From assembly GCA_902798705.1 (NCBI GenBank), contig CADBXS010000043.1, positions 1 through 35,590 of the forward strand: 35,590 bases of DNA. The letters run 5' to 3'. The notes beneath the pieces are model-generated. The model made no database searches and was not told the DNA's origin. It saw only the letters and a list, made by a program, of their open reading frames with translations. The stretch comes from an uncultured Bacteroidales bacterium (lineage in GTDB: Bacteria > Bacteroidota > Bacteroidia > Bacteroidales > Bacteroidaceae). This document shows, one piece after another, positions 8,669 to 17,051 of the stretch. How positions within the stretch are numbered: position 1 is the first letter of the stretch; each line of letters starts with the position of its first letter. The position numbers were made by a program, and so were the translations under genes.

Positions 8669-11488
8669 ATGAAACGGAATCATATACTCATGGCATTACT
8701 GTCGCTTGTGGCACTCAGTGCACAGGCACAAACTTGGGATTTCGCACAAGTAGGAAGTAGCGATGCCTTCGCACAGTTGGCGAACGACAACACGCTCTGG
8801 TACTTGGATGAAACCAACAATCGCTACAGCTATCAGCAAGCTCTGAACAACGAGCAGCTCACTGCCAACAGTAGCACATGGAGCTTCACGCAGGGACTCT
8901 ACTTCACTGCGCCCGCCATTGCATCAGGCAAAACACAAGCCGATGGCGTGGTTCGCATCGACGGGAAAAAAGGCTGTCTGAACCTGAACGGAAAAGTGGA
9001 TGTTCGCATCGCCAACCTGAAAGCAGGACAGACCGTCACCGTGGTGTGCAAATCATCGAGCAGTTCAACGGCTCGTGGCATCAACGTGCAGAACATCACC
9101 CCTGTATCGGGTTCGTTCAACGAAACATCCCTTGAGCAAGTGACCGATGTGGGAACTGTCACAGAGGATGGCGACATTACCCTCACCTCCTCGGGTGGGC
9201 TCTACGTTTATAGCATCGCAGTGAGTGAAGATGGAGGCGGTGATACCCCAGAAGACCCTGACACGGATGTTAGCGTCAATGCTGTTCCTATGAATTTAGG
9301 TGTGAACCAAGCATATCTTTCTCTGAAGAACGGCGACGTGAAATATTACAACACCACTGCGCTTCAAAGCATCGACATCGAAGGTGAAAACGTCACTGTG
9401 AAACCTTTCAATGCCAGCGTCAACGACTTCTACAAGGGTAGTGTCAGCCACATCTCCTTTGCCAAGAAATCGGAACAGGGCGAGGATGCAGAATTCACCA
9501 ATGCTGAAGGCAAGGTATTTATCAACAAGGCGAAGGGTTGGTTGGAATCTGCCTACGTGGAATGGCAGGTGCAGGAAGGTGTGAGCAACTATGCTGTATA
9601 TATAAAAGGTGGAAGCTATACCGACTGGACGAAGTTGGATGCAGAGCTCGTCAGAAACTACGGCACCTATGGACGCGCAGATGCTGTCGGACTGGTAGCA
9701 GCCACCAACTATGCCTTGAAAGTTGTGCCTGTCGTAGATAACAAAGAACTCACAGCACAAGCTAACGAGGCAACAGCTATCGTCGTGAAGAACTACCAGC
9801 GCATAGGCTTTGCCCACAAGAATTATTCGGGCGTAGGAGCCTACAACGACGATGGTTCGCTCAAGCAGAACGCCGTGGTGGTGTATGTCACAAAAGCCAA
9901 TGCCAAAACTGTGACTGCCAAGCTCAACAGCGGTACCTTCAAAGGCATTCAAGCTATCCTCGCTGCTTATGAGAAAGGCAACGTGACAGTTCCGCTCGCA
10001 GTTCGTATCATTGGTACTATCAACAATGGCGACACCGACCCATTCGAAAGTTCTGCGGAAGGCATTCAGGTGAAAGGAAGAAAAGCTGACAGCGAATTGA
10101 ACATTACAATTGAGGGAATCGGCGAGGATGCAACCATCAAGGGATTCGGTTTCTTGGTACGAAACTGCAAGAGCGTGGAATTTCGCAACTTGGGTATCAT
10201 GCGCTGCATGGACGATGGCATCTCACTCGACACCGATAACTCAAACATTTGGATTCACCACATCGATGTGTTCTATGGAAAGCAAGGCAGTGGCGACCAT
10301 GCAAAGGGCGACGGCTCTATCGATGTGAAGTCTAATTCCAAATTGGTCACCATCGACAACTGCCACTTCTGGGACACAGGAAAATCGTCCCTGTGCGGCA
10401 TGAAGGACGAAAGCGGTCCAAACTACATCACTTATCACCATAACTGGTTCGACCACAGCGATTCGCGCCATGCCCGCGTTCGCTCCATGAGTGTTCACAT
10501 TTGGAACAACTACTACGATGGTTGCTCGAAATATGGAATCGGAGCCACGATGGGTTCCAGTGTGTTCTCCGAAAACAACTACTTCCGTGCTACGAAAGAT
10601 CCAATCATGATTTCTCTCCAAGGCACAGATGCCAAGGGCAGTGGTACTTTCTCGGGTGAAGATGGCGGTATGATTAAGGAGTACGGTAGTCTTTTCACGG
10701 AGAAAGGCTCCAGCAGCAACTACACTCCTATCACCTACGCTTCCAACAATAAGAGCTTCGACTTCTATCTGGCTTCCACTCGCGATGAGCAGGTACCTGC
10801 CAATGTCGTATCGCTCGTTGGTGGCTATCACTACGACAATTTCGACACCAATGCATCTGTCATGTACGAATACACACCTGATGCTGCCCTCGATGTGCCA
10901 TCGCAAGTGACAAGCTACTATGGTGCAGGACGTCTCAACCACGGCGATTTCTCTTTCACCTTCAGCAAGTCGGAAGACACAAACTACGAAGTGATTCCAG
11001 AATTGGCACAGAAAATCGATTCTTACAAGTCTTCTCTCGTCGGCATCTTCGGACAAGACGAAATCGGTGGAGGTGGTGAAAATCCAGATAATCCTGACAA
11101 CCCAGACAATCCCGATAATCCAAGCGTTGAGGGTGTGATTTCCGCCCCTACTTATTGTGTATTCGACAAGAGCGGTAATCCATCCAATGCTGCCTTCGAC
11201 GTCACCGGCAGTGGCTCCAACTCGAAGGGTTCTGTCACAGTGAACGGTGTCACATACGACACATGCCTCAAGATGGAGACCTCCACCAGTGTCAAGTTCG
11301 AAACCAGTAAAGACTTCACTCTCAAGCTCTACTTCGGTCCTAACGATTCAAAAATCAGCATCAAGGTGGATGGAACGAAATATTCAGGAAGCGTTGGAAC
11401 GCCTATCACGATTTCCCTTCCTGATGGAGCACACGAACTGACGAAGGCAGATTCCTGCAACCTGTTCTACATCGGCTTGGAAGAATAA
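8669..11488 (+). CDS. Secreted multidomain pectate lyase, PL1 family
   Basis: 939 residues with signal peptide MKRNHILMALLSLVALSAQAQ. Residues about 22-185 form a beta-sandwich-like domain (TWDFAQVG... to LYVYSIAVSED), possibly carbohydrate-binding. About 210-385 look fibronectin-like. About 395-770 are a PL1 parallel beta-helix: ITIEGIGEDATIKGFGF, DDGISLDTDNSNIWIHHI, DGSIDVKSNSKLVTI (calcium-site acids), ITYHHNWFDHSDSRHARVRS with the likely catalytic arginine, then VHIWNNYYDG. A linker of PDN repeats (about 800-815) precedes a C-terminal sandwich (about 820-939). The enzyme cleaves polygalacturonate by beta-elimination. It lacks a clear sorting domain of its own. Translation follows the small gene 11 nt upstream. 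Confidence 0.92.
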   Translation: MKRNHILMALLSLVALSAQAQTWDFAQVGSSDAFAQLANDNTLWYLDETNNRYSYQQALNNEQLTANSSTWSFTQGLYFTAPAIASGKTQADGVVRIDGKKGCLNLNGKVDVRIANLKAGQTVTVVCKSSSSSTARGINVQNITPVSGSFNETSLEQVTDVGTVTEDGDITLTSSGGLYVYSIAVSEDGGGDTPEDPDTDVSVNAVPMNLGVNQAYLSLKNGDVKYYNTTALQSIDIEGENVTVKPFNASVNDFYKGSVSHISFAKKSEQGEDAEFTNAEGKVFINKAKGWLESAYVEWQVQEGVSNYAVYIKGGSYTDWTKLDAELVRNYGTYGRADAVGLVAATNYALKVVPVVDNKELTAQANEATAIVVKNYQRIGFAHKNYSGVGAYNDDGSLKQNAVVVYVTKANAKTVTAKLNSGTFKGIQAILAAYEKGNVTVPLAVRIIGTINNGDTDPFESSAEGIQVKGRKADSELNITIEGIGEDATIKGFGFLVRNCKSVEFRNLGIMRCMDDGISLDTDNSNIWIHHIDVFYGKQGSGDHAKGDGSIDVKSNSKLVTIDNCHFWDTGKSSLCGMKDESGPNYITYHHNWFDHSDSRHARVRSMSVHIWNNYYDGCSKYGIGATMGSSVFSENNYFRATKDPIMISLQGTDAKGSGTFSGEDGGMIKEYGSLFTEKGSSSNYTPITYASNNKSFDFYLASTRDEQVPANVVSLVGGYHYDNFDTNASVMYEYTPDAALDVPSQVTSYYGAGRLNHGDFSFTFSKSEDTNYEVIPELAQKIDSYKSSLVGIFGQDEIGGGGENPDNPDNPDNPDNPSVEGVISAPTYCVFDKSGNPSNAAFDVTGSGSNSKGSVTVNGVTYDTCLKMETSTSVKFETSKDFTLKLYFGPNDSKISIKVDGTKYSGSVGTPITISLPDGAHELTKADSCNLFYIGLEE

Positions 11489-11497
11489 ATTCTCAAG

Positions 11498-11531
11498 CCC
11501 CTTCAACTCCCCCGATGGGGAGTCAGAGGGG
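11498..11531. repeat. GC-rich hairpin after the pectate lyase gene
   Basis: CCCCT (11498-11502) pairs with AGGGG (11527-11531) and ACTCCCC (11506-11512) with GGGGAGT (11517-11523) around loop CGAT. Its composition resembles the arms of the element at 7146-7298, so it may be a solo remnant of the same repeat. Confidence 0.5.
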
Positions 11532-11540
11532 GCCTGACTA

Positions 11541-11577
11541 AAAAAACTGCCAGCGCAGATAGCGTTGGCAGTTTTTT
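11541..11577. terminator. Bidirectional intrinsic terminator
   Basis: AAAAAACTGCCA (11541-11552) and TGGCAGTTTTTT (11566-11577) form a perfect stem with T-runs on either strand. It lies between the convergent pectate lyase and secG genes and can serve both. Confidence 0.85.
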
Positions 11578-11634
11578 GTGTATATTAAATATAAAATGTT
11601 TCGCAGTGGGGAGAGAAGAAATCTCTTTTTCGTT

Positions 11635-11979
11635 TTATTTTGCTGGTGTTTCAGCAGGATTTTCAGCTGCGCCGGAAGCAGGGAAAGAAGGAACGTTCTG
11701 AGCATCAGTCTGTGCAGGTGCACTCTGCTCAATGAGAGGATTCTCTTCAACTGTTGTCTTGGTGATGAAAGCAGAAGAAACAACGCTCAACACAACCATT
11801 GCAATAGCGAGTCCCCAAGTAGCTTTCTCAAGAAAGTCCGTTGTCTTACGAACGCCCATAATCTGATTTGATGCGGAGAAACCTGATGCCAAGCCACCGC
11901 CTTTGCTCTCCTGTATGAGAACGATTCCGACCATCAATACTGATGCCAAAAGAATAAGTACAATAATTAATGTATACAT
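11635..11979 (-). CDS. secG: SecG, preprotein translocase subunit
   Basis: 114 residues. The small membrane subunit of the SecYEG channel in the inner membrane. The first helix is MYTLIIVLILLASVLMVGIVLIQ, followed by the family hallmark QESKGGGLASGF with a short loop, then a second helix (about 54-72, WGLAIAMVVLSVVSSAFIT). The Ala/Pro/Glu-rich tail (73-114) is common in Bacteroidota members. It begins 27 nt after the stop of the TPR gene and is the last gene of the mltG-TPR-secG operon. Confidence 0.93.
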   Translation of the reverse strand: MYTLIIVLILLASVLMVGIVLIQESKGGGLASGFSASNQIMGVRKTTDFLEKATWGLAIAMVVLSVVSSAFITKTTVEENPLIEQSAPAQTDAQNVPSFPASGAAENPAETPAK

Positions 11980-12006
11980 TTTTTAAAGCTTTAGAATTTC
12001 TGATTA

Positions 12007-12780
12007 TCAATGCTTTTCTTGAGCATTTCGCCCAACAACGACTTCAAGAAGCCGCATTTGAGTTGCAAAGGTAGTATTTTTTTCTGGATTATTCAAACAA
12101 ATCTTGTTTAATATTTCTAATGCCTGTTCATATCGGCCTTGTTTGATGAGGATATTAACGATTTTCTCGTTGTATAAGTCATCGTCAGGTGCGTCTTTCG
12201 TGTCGCTCCCCAGTATGCTGAGTTCGTCAGTGCTGTCGATGTTAGGCATTTCGTAGCGTTGCTTTCCGCTTGTTTCACGAATGAAGTTGTCGATAAGTTC
12301 CGCTCCCTGCAAGGTGGGTGCCTCCTCGGTTTGGAGAGCCTGAACATCTTGCATTTCAAGGAAGGTGGCATAATCGGAAGTCACCTCAGCAATCGTTGGC
12401 ACATCGTGTGGCTGTGCATCTTGACCGTCGGACGATTCGTTGGTAGGAATTTGCGACTGAAGGAAACTATCGATAAGGTTTACAGTACGGTCGTCGCCTT
12501 CGGTAACGATGGTGTTTTCGACAGACTCGTTTTCGTACTGCCGTTCTTCTTCGTAGTGCATTCCCTCGAACATTTGGAAGAGTGCCACACGGTCGGGCAC
12601 GAGGACACTTGCCTTGCGAAGTTCTTCGCCAAAGGATTTGCCACGGACAGCAAATAAGTTGGCAACATAGAGCAAACGAGCCGTTTGATGGTAGGGATAT
12701 TTTTCCACCAACTGACTCAGTTCTGCCAATGTGCTGTGATTCAATTTGCTTTTGTCGCTGATGAGTTCTGAGAGGTCCAT
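12007..12780 (-). CDS. TPR-containing conserved protein upstream of secG
   Basis: 257 residues, no signal peptide, acidic. The N-terminus (LSELISDKSKLNHSTLAELSQLVEKYPYHQTARLLYVANLF) is helical and TPR-like. A long disordered Asp/Glu/Ser stretch (about 75-200) contains two related short motifs (VNLIDSFLQ, AELIDNFIRE). The C-terminus has a clear TPR unit (NEKIVNILIKQGRYEQALEILNKICLNNPEK). Such a protein commonly lies next to secG in Bacteroidales; the role is unknown. It starts 33 nt after mltG and ends 27 nt before secG, fitting one transcript. Confidence 0.78.
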   Translation of the reverse strand: MDLSELISDKSKLNHSTLAELSQLVEKYPYHQTARLLYVANLFAVRGKSFGEELRKASVLVPDRVALFQMFEGMHYEEERQYENESVENTIVTEGDDRTVNLIDSFLQSQIPTNESSDGQDAQPHDVPTIAEVTSDYATFLEMQDVQALQTEEAPTLQGAELIDNFIRETSGKQRYEMPNIDSTDELSILGSDTKDAPDDDLYNEKIVNILIKQGRYEQALEILNKICLNNPEKNTTFATQMRLLEVVVGRNAQEKH

Positions 12781-12813
12781 CTTTTTCGTTCAATTAATTC
12801 AGAAGTGAGAACA

Positions 12814-13836
12814 TCATTTCATGATTCCTCGTTGATTCAGTGCCTGTGTGTATCTGCGAGCATTCTGTGCATGCTGCGCAAAGGTGGTGGCAAAATTATG
12901 AGAGCCCGAAAAATCCTCCTTGGCGCACATGTAAAGATAGCCATGCTGCTCTGCATTGAGCACGGCCTCCAAACCTGCAATGGATGGTATGCGGATAGGG
13001 CCGGGAGGAAGACCGATGTTCTTATAGGTGTTGTAAGGAGAGTCGGTGTTGAGGTGCACATTGAGTACTCGGCGGATGGTGAAGTCTCCCACGGCAAAGA
13101 TGACAGTGGGGTCGCTCTGCAATGGCATTCCCATCTTGAGACGGTTCAAGTAGAGTCCCGCAATACGTGGCTTTTCAGGGTCGTAGGCACTCTCGGAATC
13201 AACAATGCTCGCCAAGGTAGCAACTTGTTGAGGGTCAAGGCCATGTGCCTTAGCTTTTGCCAAGCGGTCGGAATTCCAGAAACTATCGTGCTCCTTCTTC
13301 ATACGTGCCAATAATTCATCAACAGACACATCCCAGAACACCTGATAGGTATTGGGAATGAATAGTGATGGCATAGTCTGAAGGGTTAGTCCATATTGAG
13401 CACATACGGCAGAATCAGCAATCGTCTGCGCCAACGACAAGGAGTCAATCATCAGTTTCTCTGTCACACGACCTGCCAAGTCAGCAAGGGTGCGTGTTGC
13501 TGGTACTACCAACTTGATAGGATCCTGCTGATGGTTGCGCAAGTTGCGGAACAGCTGCAGCATCGTCATCTTGGGTTCTATAGTGTAGCGTCCAGTTCGG
13601 ATTCTGTCACCATACTTTCCGTGGGAAGCCAAAGCCTTGAATCCCATCATCGTCTTGGGGTGTGCAACGGCCTCTACTTTGTTCATCACGGAATCGAGAT
13701 TATCGTCTGCATCCACATAAACAAATTCCTCCTGCTCATTTGTCAAGCATGGTCCTATGGCATAATATACAGCTCCAGCAGCTATCAATCCAACGGCTAC
13801 AACGCCTATCAGTGTTCCTTTTAGAATTTTACTCAT
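12814..13836 (-). CDS. mltG: MltG, endolytic murein transglycosylase
   Basis: 340 residues. An inner-membrane enzyme that cuts nascent peptidoglycan glycan strands. An N-terminal anchor helix (about 7-27, GTLIGVVAVGLIAAGAVYYA) is followed by a LysM-like region (TGRYTIEPKMTMLQLFRNL, 81-99) and the YceG catalytic domain: IPNTYQVFW (160-168), ASIVDSES (209-216) with E215 aligning with the catalytic E218 of the E. coli enzyme, IAGLYLNRLKMGMPLQSDPTV, and YNTYKNIGLPPGPI. The first acid of the usual E-x-E is Asp here. It is first in an operon with the TPR gene and secG. Confidence 0.95.
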   Translation of the reverse strand: MSKILKGTLIGVVAVGLIAAGAVYYAIGPCLTNEQEEFVYVDADDNLDSVMNKVEAVAHPKTMMGFKALASHGKYGDRIRTGRYTIEPKMTMLQLFRNLRNHQQDPIKLVVPATRTLADLAGRVTEKLMIDSLSLAQTIADSAVCAQYGLTLQTMPSLFIPNTYQVFWDVSVDELLARMKKEHDSFWNSDRLAKAKAHGLDPQQVATLASIVDSESAYDPEKPRIAGLYLNRLKMGMPLQSDPTVIFAVGDFTIRRVLNVHLNTDSPYNTYKNIGLPPGPIRIPSIAGLEAVLNAEQHGYLYMCAKEDFSGSHNFATTFAQHAQNARRYTQALNQRGIMK

Positions 13837-13879
13837 CGTATAGTTAAACTAAGTTGTTAGGGGTTATCGAAAGAAATTA

Positions 13880-13908
13880 CAAAGTTACGACTTTTTTTTC
13901 ACTTTCAA
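13880..13908 (-). promoter_or_regulatory. Promoter of the mltG-TPR-secG operon
   Basis: On the minus strand, -7 element TAACTTTG (plus 13880-13887) and TTG (plus 13906-13908) lie 18 nt apart, 44 nt upstream of the mltG start. The dockerin remnant reads through or close to this site in the other direction. Confidence 0.55.
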
Positions 13909-13924
13909 GTTCAAAAATGCTTTT

Positions 13925-14182
13925 TTTCAGCAGAATAATGTGACATTCGATAGCAATGCTACCAGCAACAGCTACACAATCTCCAACATCGAACTCTCTG
14001 GACTGAAAGGCGATGTCAATCTCGACGGCAAAGTTGACATTTCAGATGTCGTTCTGATGGTAAACTACATCCTCGGTGACAACTCTCTCACAAACGTACC
14101 GAAATATGGCGACATGAACGATGACAAAAACATCAACATATCAGATGTGGTGGCACTCGTCAACGTCATTCTTGGAAACTAA
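13925..14182 (+). pseudogene. Remnant of a dockerin-domain secreted protein gene (3' end only)
   Basis: The C-terminal about 80 residues of a larger protein. After SNSYTISNIELSG it shows a type I dockerin pair: GDVNLDGKVDISDVVLMVNYIL and, about 30 residues later, GDMNDDKNINISDVVALVNVILGN, each with the Ca-binding D-x-N-x-D-G/D pattern. There is no ATG; the only in-frame start is a GTG at 13940, and the frame simply runs back into the mltG promoter. No signal peptide or catalytic part is present. In Prevotella such domains end secreted enzymes. I infer a deletion removed the front of the gene, perhaps when the CRISPR block arrived. The left limit is approximate. Confidence 0.7.
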
Positions 14183-14441
14183 GCTGATGACATTGTGGGG
14201 TTGAGATTGTCTGCCCAGCCCATTAATCGGAAGTATTCTCTTCACTTAAGAACAACCCCTGTGAAGCATCGCCAAGTGATACTTGCCATAAGCATGTATT
14301 AACTTATATTGTTGTCCGCTAAAAATGTCTTTGTGTCTAATTAGAGCCCACCGAATGAACTCACACCACGGTGACACATCAAGCGCATTAAATATTTTGT
14401 TAGGTTTATAGCTCAACATGCAAAACAAATGCATACACCGC
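14183..14441. other. Gap between dockerin remnant and CRISPR array
   Basis: 259 nt with no convincing gene. A 65-codon minus-strand frame (14246-14443) overlaps the first CRISPR repeat and has no recognisable similarity. This is the leader-distal side of the array. Confidence 0.5.
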
Positions 14442-15179
14442 ATCTACGATAGTAGAAATTATTGAGGAGTTATAGCCATCGAGAGATGTATCTTGGCGAT
14501 AAGTTATCTACGATAGTAGAAATTATTGAGGAGTTATAGCCAAAAATCTTCGTGAGGAGCTACGAATAGATCTACAATAGTAGAAATTATTGAGGAGTTA
14601 TAGCCATAATTCGTATAGGCAGCATCTGAAAATCTACAATAGTAGAAATTATTGAGGAGTTATAGCCGGAAGGCAACCGCCTGCCACGTGTACTGATCTA
14701 CAATAGTAGAAATTATTGAGGAGTTATAGCCTTCTGCGGTGATTCCTGCTGCATACTTAATCTACAATAGTAGAAATTATTGAGGAGTTATAGCCGACGT
14801 AACTCTTCAGGAGAGAGAACTGAATCTACAATAGTAGAAATTATTGAGGAGTTATAGCCAACGTGCGTTTGCACCAAAAATTATCACTATCTACAATAGT
14901 AGAAATTATTGAGGAGTTATAGCCAAGTTACTTCCGCGAGGCATCAGTCATATCTACAATAGTAGAAATTATTGAGGAGTTATAGCCAAAGAAGTCGCAC
15001 GAAAAGGATGCACTCATCTACAATAGTAGAAATTATTGAGGAGTTATAGCCCCCGCTGGCATCGTTGGCTGGCGATTCTTATCTACAATAGTAGAAATTA
15101 TTGAGGAGTTATAGCCGTGAAAGCGGCAAGCCGGTTACGTGTTATCTACAATAGTAGAAATTATTGAGGAGTTATAGCC
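14442..15179 (-). CRISPR. Type V-A CRISPR array, 12 repeats and 11 spacers
   Basis: Twelve 36-nt repeats start at 14442, 14506, 14570, 14632, 14696, 14760, 14824, 14889, 14952, 15016, 15081 and 15144. The spacers are 26-29 nt and all different. In crRNA sense (minus strand) the repeat starts GGCTATAACTCCTC and ends TTTCTACTATTGTAGAT, the conserved Cas12a handle (stem TCTAC/GTAGA, loop TATT). The array runs in the same direction as the cas genes, with the leader side facing cas2. The ten leader-proximal repeats are identical; the two most distal (14442, 14506) carry TATC in the loop, keeping the stem. These are presumably the oldest. Spacer targets cannot be judged here. Confidence 0.98.
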
Positions 15180-15251
15180 TGCCTAAATTCTTATGACTTT
15201 ATGGTGAGCATCTTATGAAATCGTCCAAGTAAATTTTAAGAATAGCGTGAC
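15180..15251 (-). promoter_or_regulatory. CRISPR leader
   Basis: 72 AT-rich nt between the cas2 stop and the first (newest) repeat. No clear TAnnTTTG promoter is visible, so array transcription may partly come from read-through of the cas operon. The leader role is inferred from position and from repeat degeneration at the opposite end. Confidence 0.6.
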
Positions 15252-15521
15252 TTAGAAAAACACCACATCTTGGTCACGATGGATGGCATTGCCATATTTC
15301 CTCATTTTGAAGGCATTACCTTCGAGAATCATAACACTATCGGCTCCAGTGAAAGCTTTAGCGAATTGCTCAATCTTCAGGAGCAGTGTATCCGAAATGC
15401 GCTTTGTGTTGTTGAACTCATAAACAGAGTACTGAAGGCGGATAGCGCCGTTCTTCTCCAGCAACTTGGCAAACTTGCTGCGGACTTTGTCCTCTTTGAT
15501 GTCATAGCTAACGATAATCAT
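15252..15521 (-). CDS. cas2: Cas2, CRISPR adaptation protein
   Basis: 89 residues. Dimeric ferredoxin-fold subunit that bridges two Cas1 dimers in the spacer-integration complex. The N-terminal strand MIIVSYDIKEDKVRSKFAKLL carries the conserved aspartate D7, followed by RLQYSVYEFNNT and the usual strand near DSVMILEGN. The length is normal. The ATG overlaps the cas1 stop by 4 nt (15518-15521), showing translational coupling. The array begins 72 nt downstream. Confidence 0.95.
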   Translation of the reverse strand: MIIVSYDIKEDKVRSKFAKLLEKNGAIRLQYSVYEFNNTKRISDTLLLKIEQFAKAFTGADSVMILEGNAFKMRKYGNAIHRDQDVVFF

Positions 15522-16492
15522 GATGAAAGTGAAAATTGTGGGTAGGCTTGAGTTGGTGCATTGCGCATAAAAGCGCGGTAGTATGATTGTATAAAAAGAA
15601 ATATATCCATCTTATATGACATAAGTGCTTCCACAAAGACTTTATAATAATACTGTGAAAGTTCCCTTTTGAGTCGGTATTCCCCCTTCTCTATGGTGAA
15701 ATCCTTTACAGAGAATTGCTTGCGATGATAAGCGGTTCGTACAGCACGGTCAATGATGCATCTGAAAGGTTCCATCACATCACAGACGAGTGATTTGCGT
15801 TTAAACCACAGACGATGAAAAACTCCGACATAGAGGTCGAAGCCATACATACGCAAGAAACACTCTATGAAGTTGAACAGGATTGTATAACCTATGTCAA
15901 GGGTGACATTGATAGCATCGCATTTGGCACGCGGGCATCGTGCTTTCCAGTGCAAGTCTTGAAAGTAAGCAGCGAAGAACGCTTTGGAAGCATAGCCTTC
16001 ATATCCCATCAAAGCTTGATATTCTCTTTCGTTGGGTACTCTTTGCAAACATTCTGTGCAAATCTGTATTGTTCGTTGAGTGAGTTCGTCTTTCCTTCTG
16101 GTATTATTTAGTAGCGTGATTTGGCTCTGAATCTTGTTGGACAGCAACGCTTTGGCAATATTGAGGTCTGTCTTTTCCAATAGATATTGCTTTTTCCGTA
16201 GGAGGAAGTTGGCTTCGGCGCTATCAGCCCAGTAGAACACAGGGCGTAGGTTCGGCTTGACGACAATTAATGCCACGTTGAACTTCTTGCATTTTTCTAT
16301 TAAAGGCGTAGTCACAGAAATATGACCGATGACGAACAGAGCTAAAATTTTCTGAAATGGCATCTTCGTGAGTGTTTTCTTCTCTTCTGCTTCTTCAAGA
16401 AGAAGCTCACCATTGCTTACTCGAAGGTTTCGCTCCTTGATGCAATTGATAACAAAGATTGTTCTGAATTGTACATCTTTACTGGTAAACAT
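15518..16492 (-). CDS. cas1: Cas1, CRISPR integrase
   Basis: 324 residues. The metal-dependent integrase that inserts new spacers. The catalytic set is present: E165 in LMGYEGYASKAFFAAYF, H226 in VGVFHRLWFKRKSLVCDVMEPFR, and acids D238/E241 in that same block. The N-terminal beta domain covers about 1-85. Length and motifs are those of an intact type V Cas1. It starts inside the end of cas4 (14-nt overlap) and overlaps cas2 by 4 nt. Confidence 0.96.
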   Translation of the reverse strand: MFTSKDVQFRTIFVINCIKERNLRVSNGELLLEEAEEKKTLTKMPFQKILALFVIGHISVTTPLIEKCKKFNVALIVVKPNLRPVFYWADSAEANFLLRKKQYLLEKTDLNIAKALLSNKIQSQITLLNNTRRKDELTQRTIQICTECLQRVPNEREYQALMGYEGYASKAFFAAYFQDLHWKARCPRAKCDAINVTLDIGYTILFNFIECFLRMYGFDLYVGVFHRLWFKRKSLVCDVMEPFRCIIDRAVRTAYHRKQFSVKDFTIEKGEYRLKRELSQYYYKVFVEALMSYKMDIFLFIQSYYRAFMRNAPTQAYPQFSLSS

Positions 16493-17051
16493 TGTCTTCT
16501 GTTGTTTTGTCGCATAGGTTGCAATATATACAGTGGCGACATTTGTTCAGATTGGGTTGGAATGGTTGCATTAGGGTGTAGTCTCTGAATGAACGTAGGA
16601 ATTGCTCAAAGCGCTGCTTGTCCTCGTAGGTGGGCAAATTAACAGGAATTGTCCGTTTAGTGGAAACCTCATAGAAGGCGATGTGCTCCACTTCGTAACC
16701 CATTTCTTGCAAACAGAACATCTGTGCCCATAGCTGATAGATTTGTCCTTGATAAATTTGCCGTAGCTGGTATTTCCGTTCAACGAGGTACTTATCTTTT
16801 GCCCTATAAACGTCTATCTTTCCCATCAATCCGTATTTCTCAGAGTAAACAGGGAGTGCTTGCAGAACATCCTTTCTGGTGCTGCTTTTCTTCTCATCGA
16901 CAGTTTCGTGAGCTATGCGCCCTTGCGTCTGAGGTGTGGCATGGAAGATACTCTCGTCCGTATTCTCATATACATTGTGAAGGTATATGGAATACGGACA
17001 AAAGATAAAGTCATTGAGGGTGGATATAGAGATATAATCTTCTTCCATCAA
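16479..17051 (-). CDS. cas4: Cas4, Fe-S nuclease of spacer acquisition
   Basis: 190 residues. RecB-like nuclease that trims prespacers and selects the PAM with Cas1-Cas2. Visible: C18 (FIFCPYSIYLHNVY), H48 (GRIAHET), D80 (MGKIDVYR), E91-x-K93 (LVERKYQ), Q-rich helix GQIYQLWAQMF, and the cysteine cluster C171/C174/C177/C180 (CRHCIYCNLC), giving a complete [4Fe-4S] set with C18. It overlaps the stop of the downstream half of cas12a by 4 nt and cas1 by 14 nt. Looks fully intact. Confidence 0.95.
   Translation of the reverse strand: MMEEDYISISTLNDFIFCPYSIYLHNVYENTDESIFHATPQTQGRIAHETVDEKKSSTRKDVLQALPVYSEKYGLMGKIDVYRAKDKYLVERKYQLRQIYQGQIYQLWAQMFCLQEMGYEVEHIAFYEVSTKRTIPVNLPTYEDKQRFEQFLRSFRDYTLMQPFQPNLNKCRHCIYCNLCDKTTEDNVYQ

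Noticed and set aside
10241-11056. 271-codon minus-strand frame
   Set aside because: Shadow of the PL1 domain of the pectate lyase gene, which is clearly the coding strand.
14246-14443. 65-codon minus-strand frame beside the array
   Set aside because: It begins within a CRISPR repeat, shows no family features and has no start signals.
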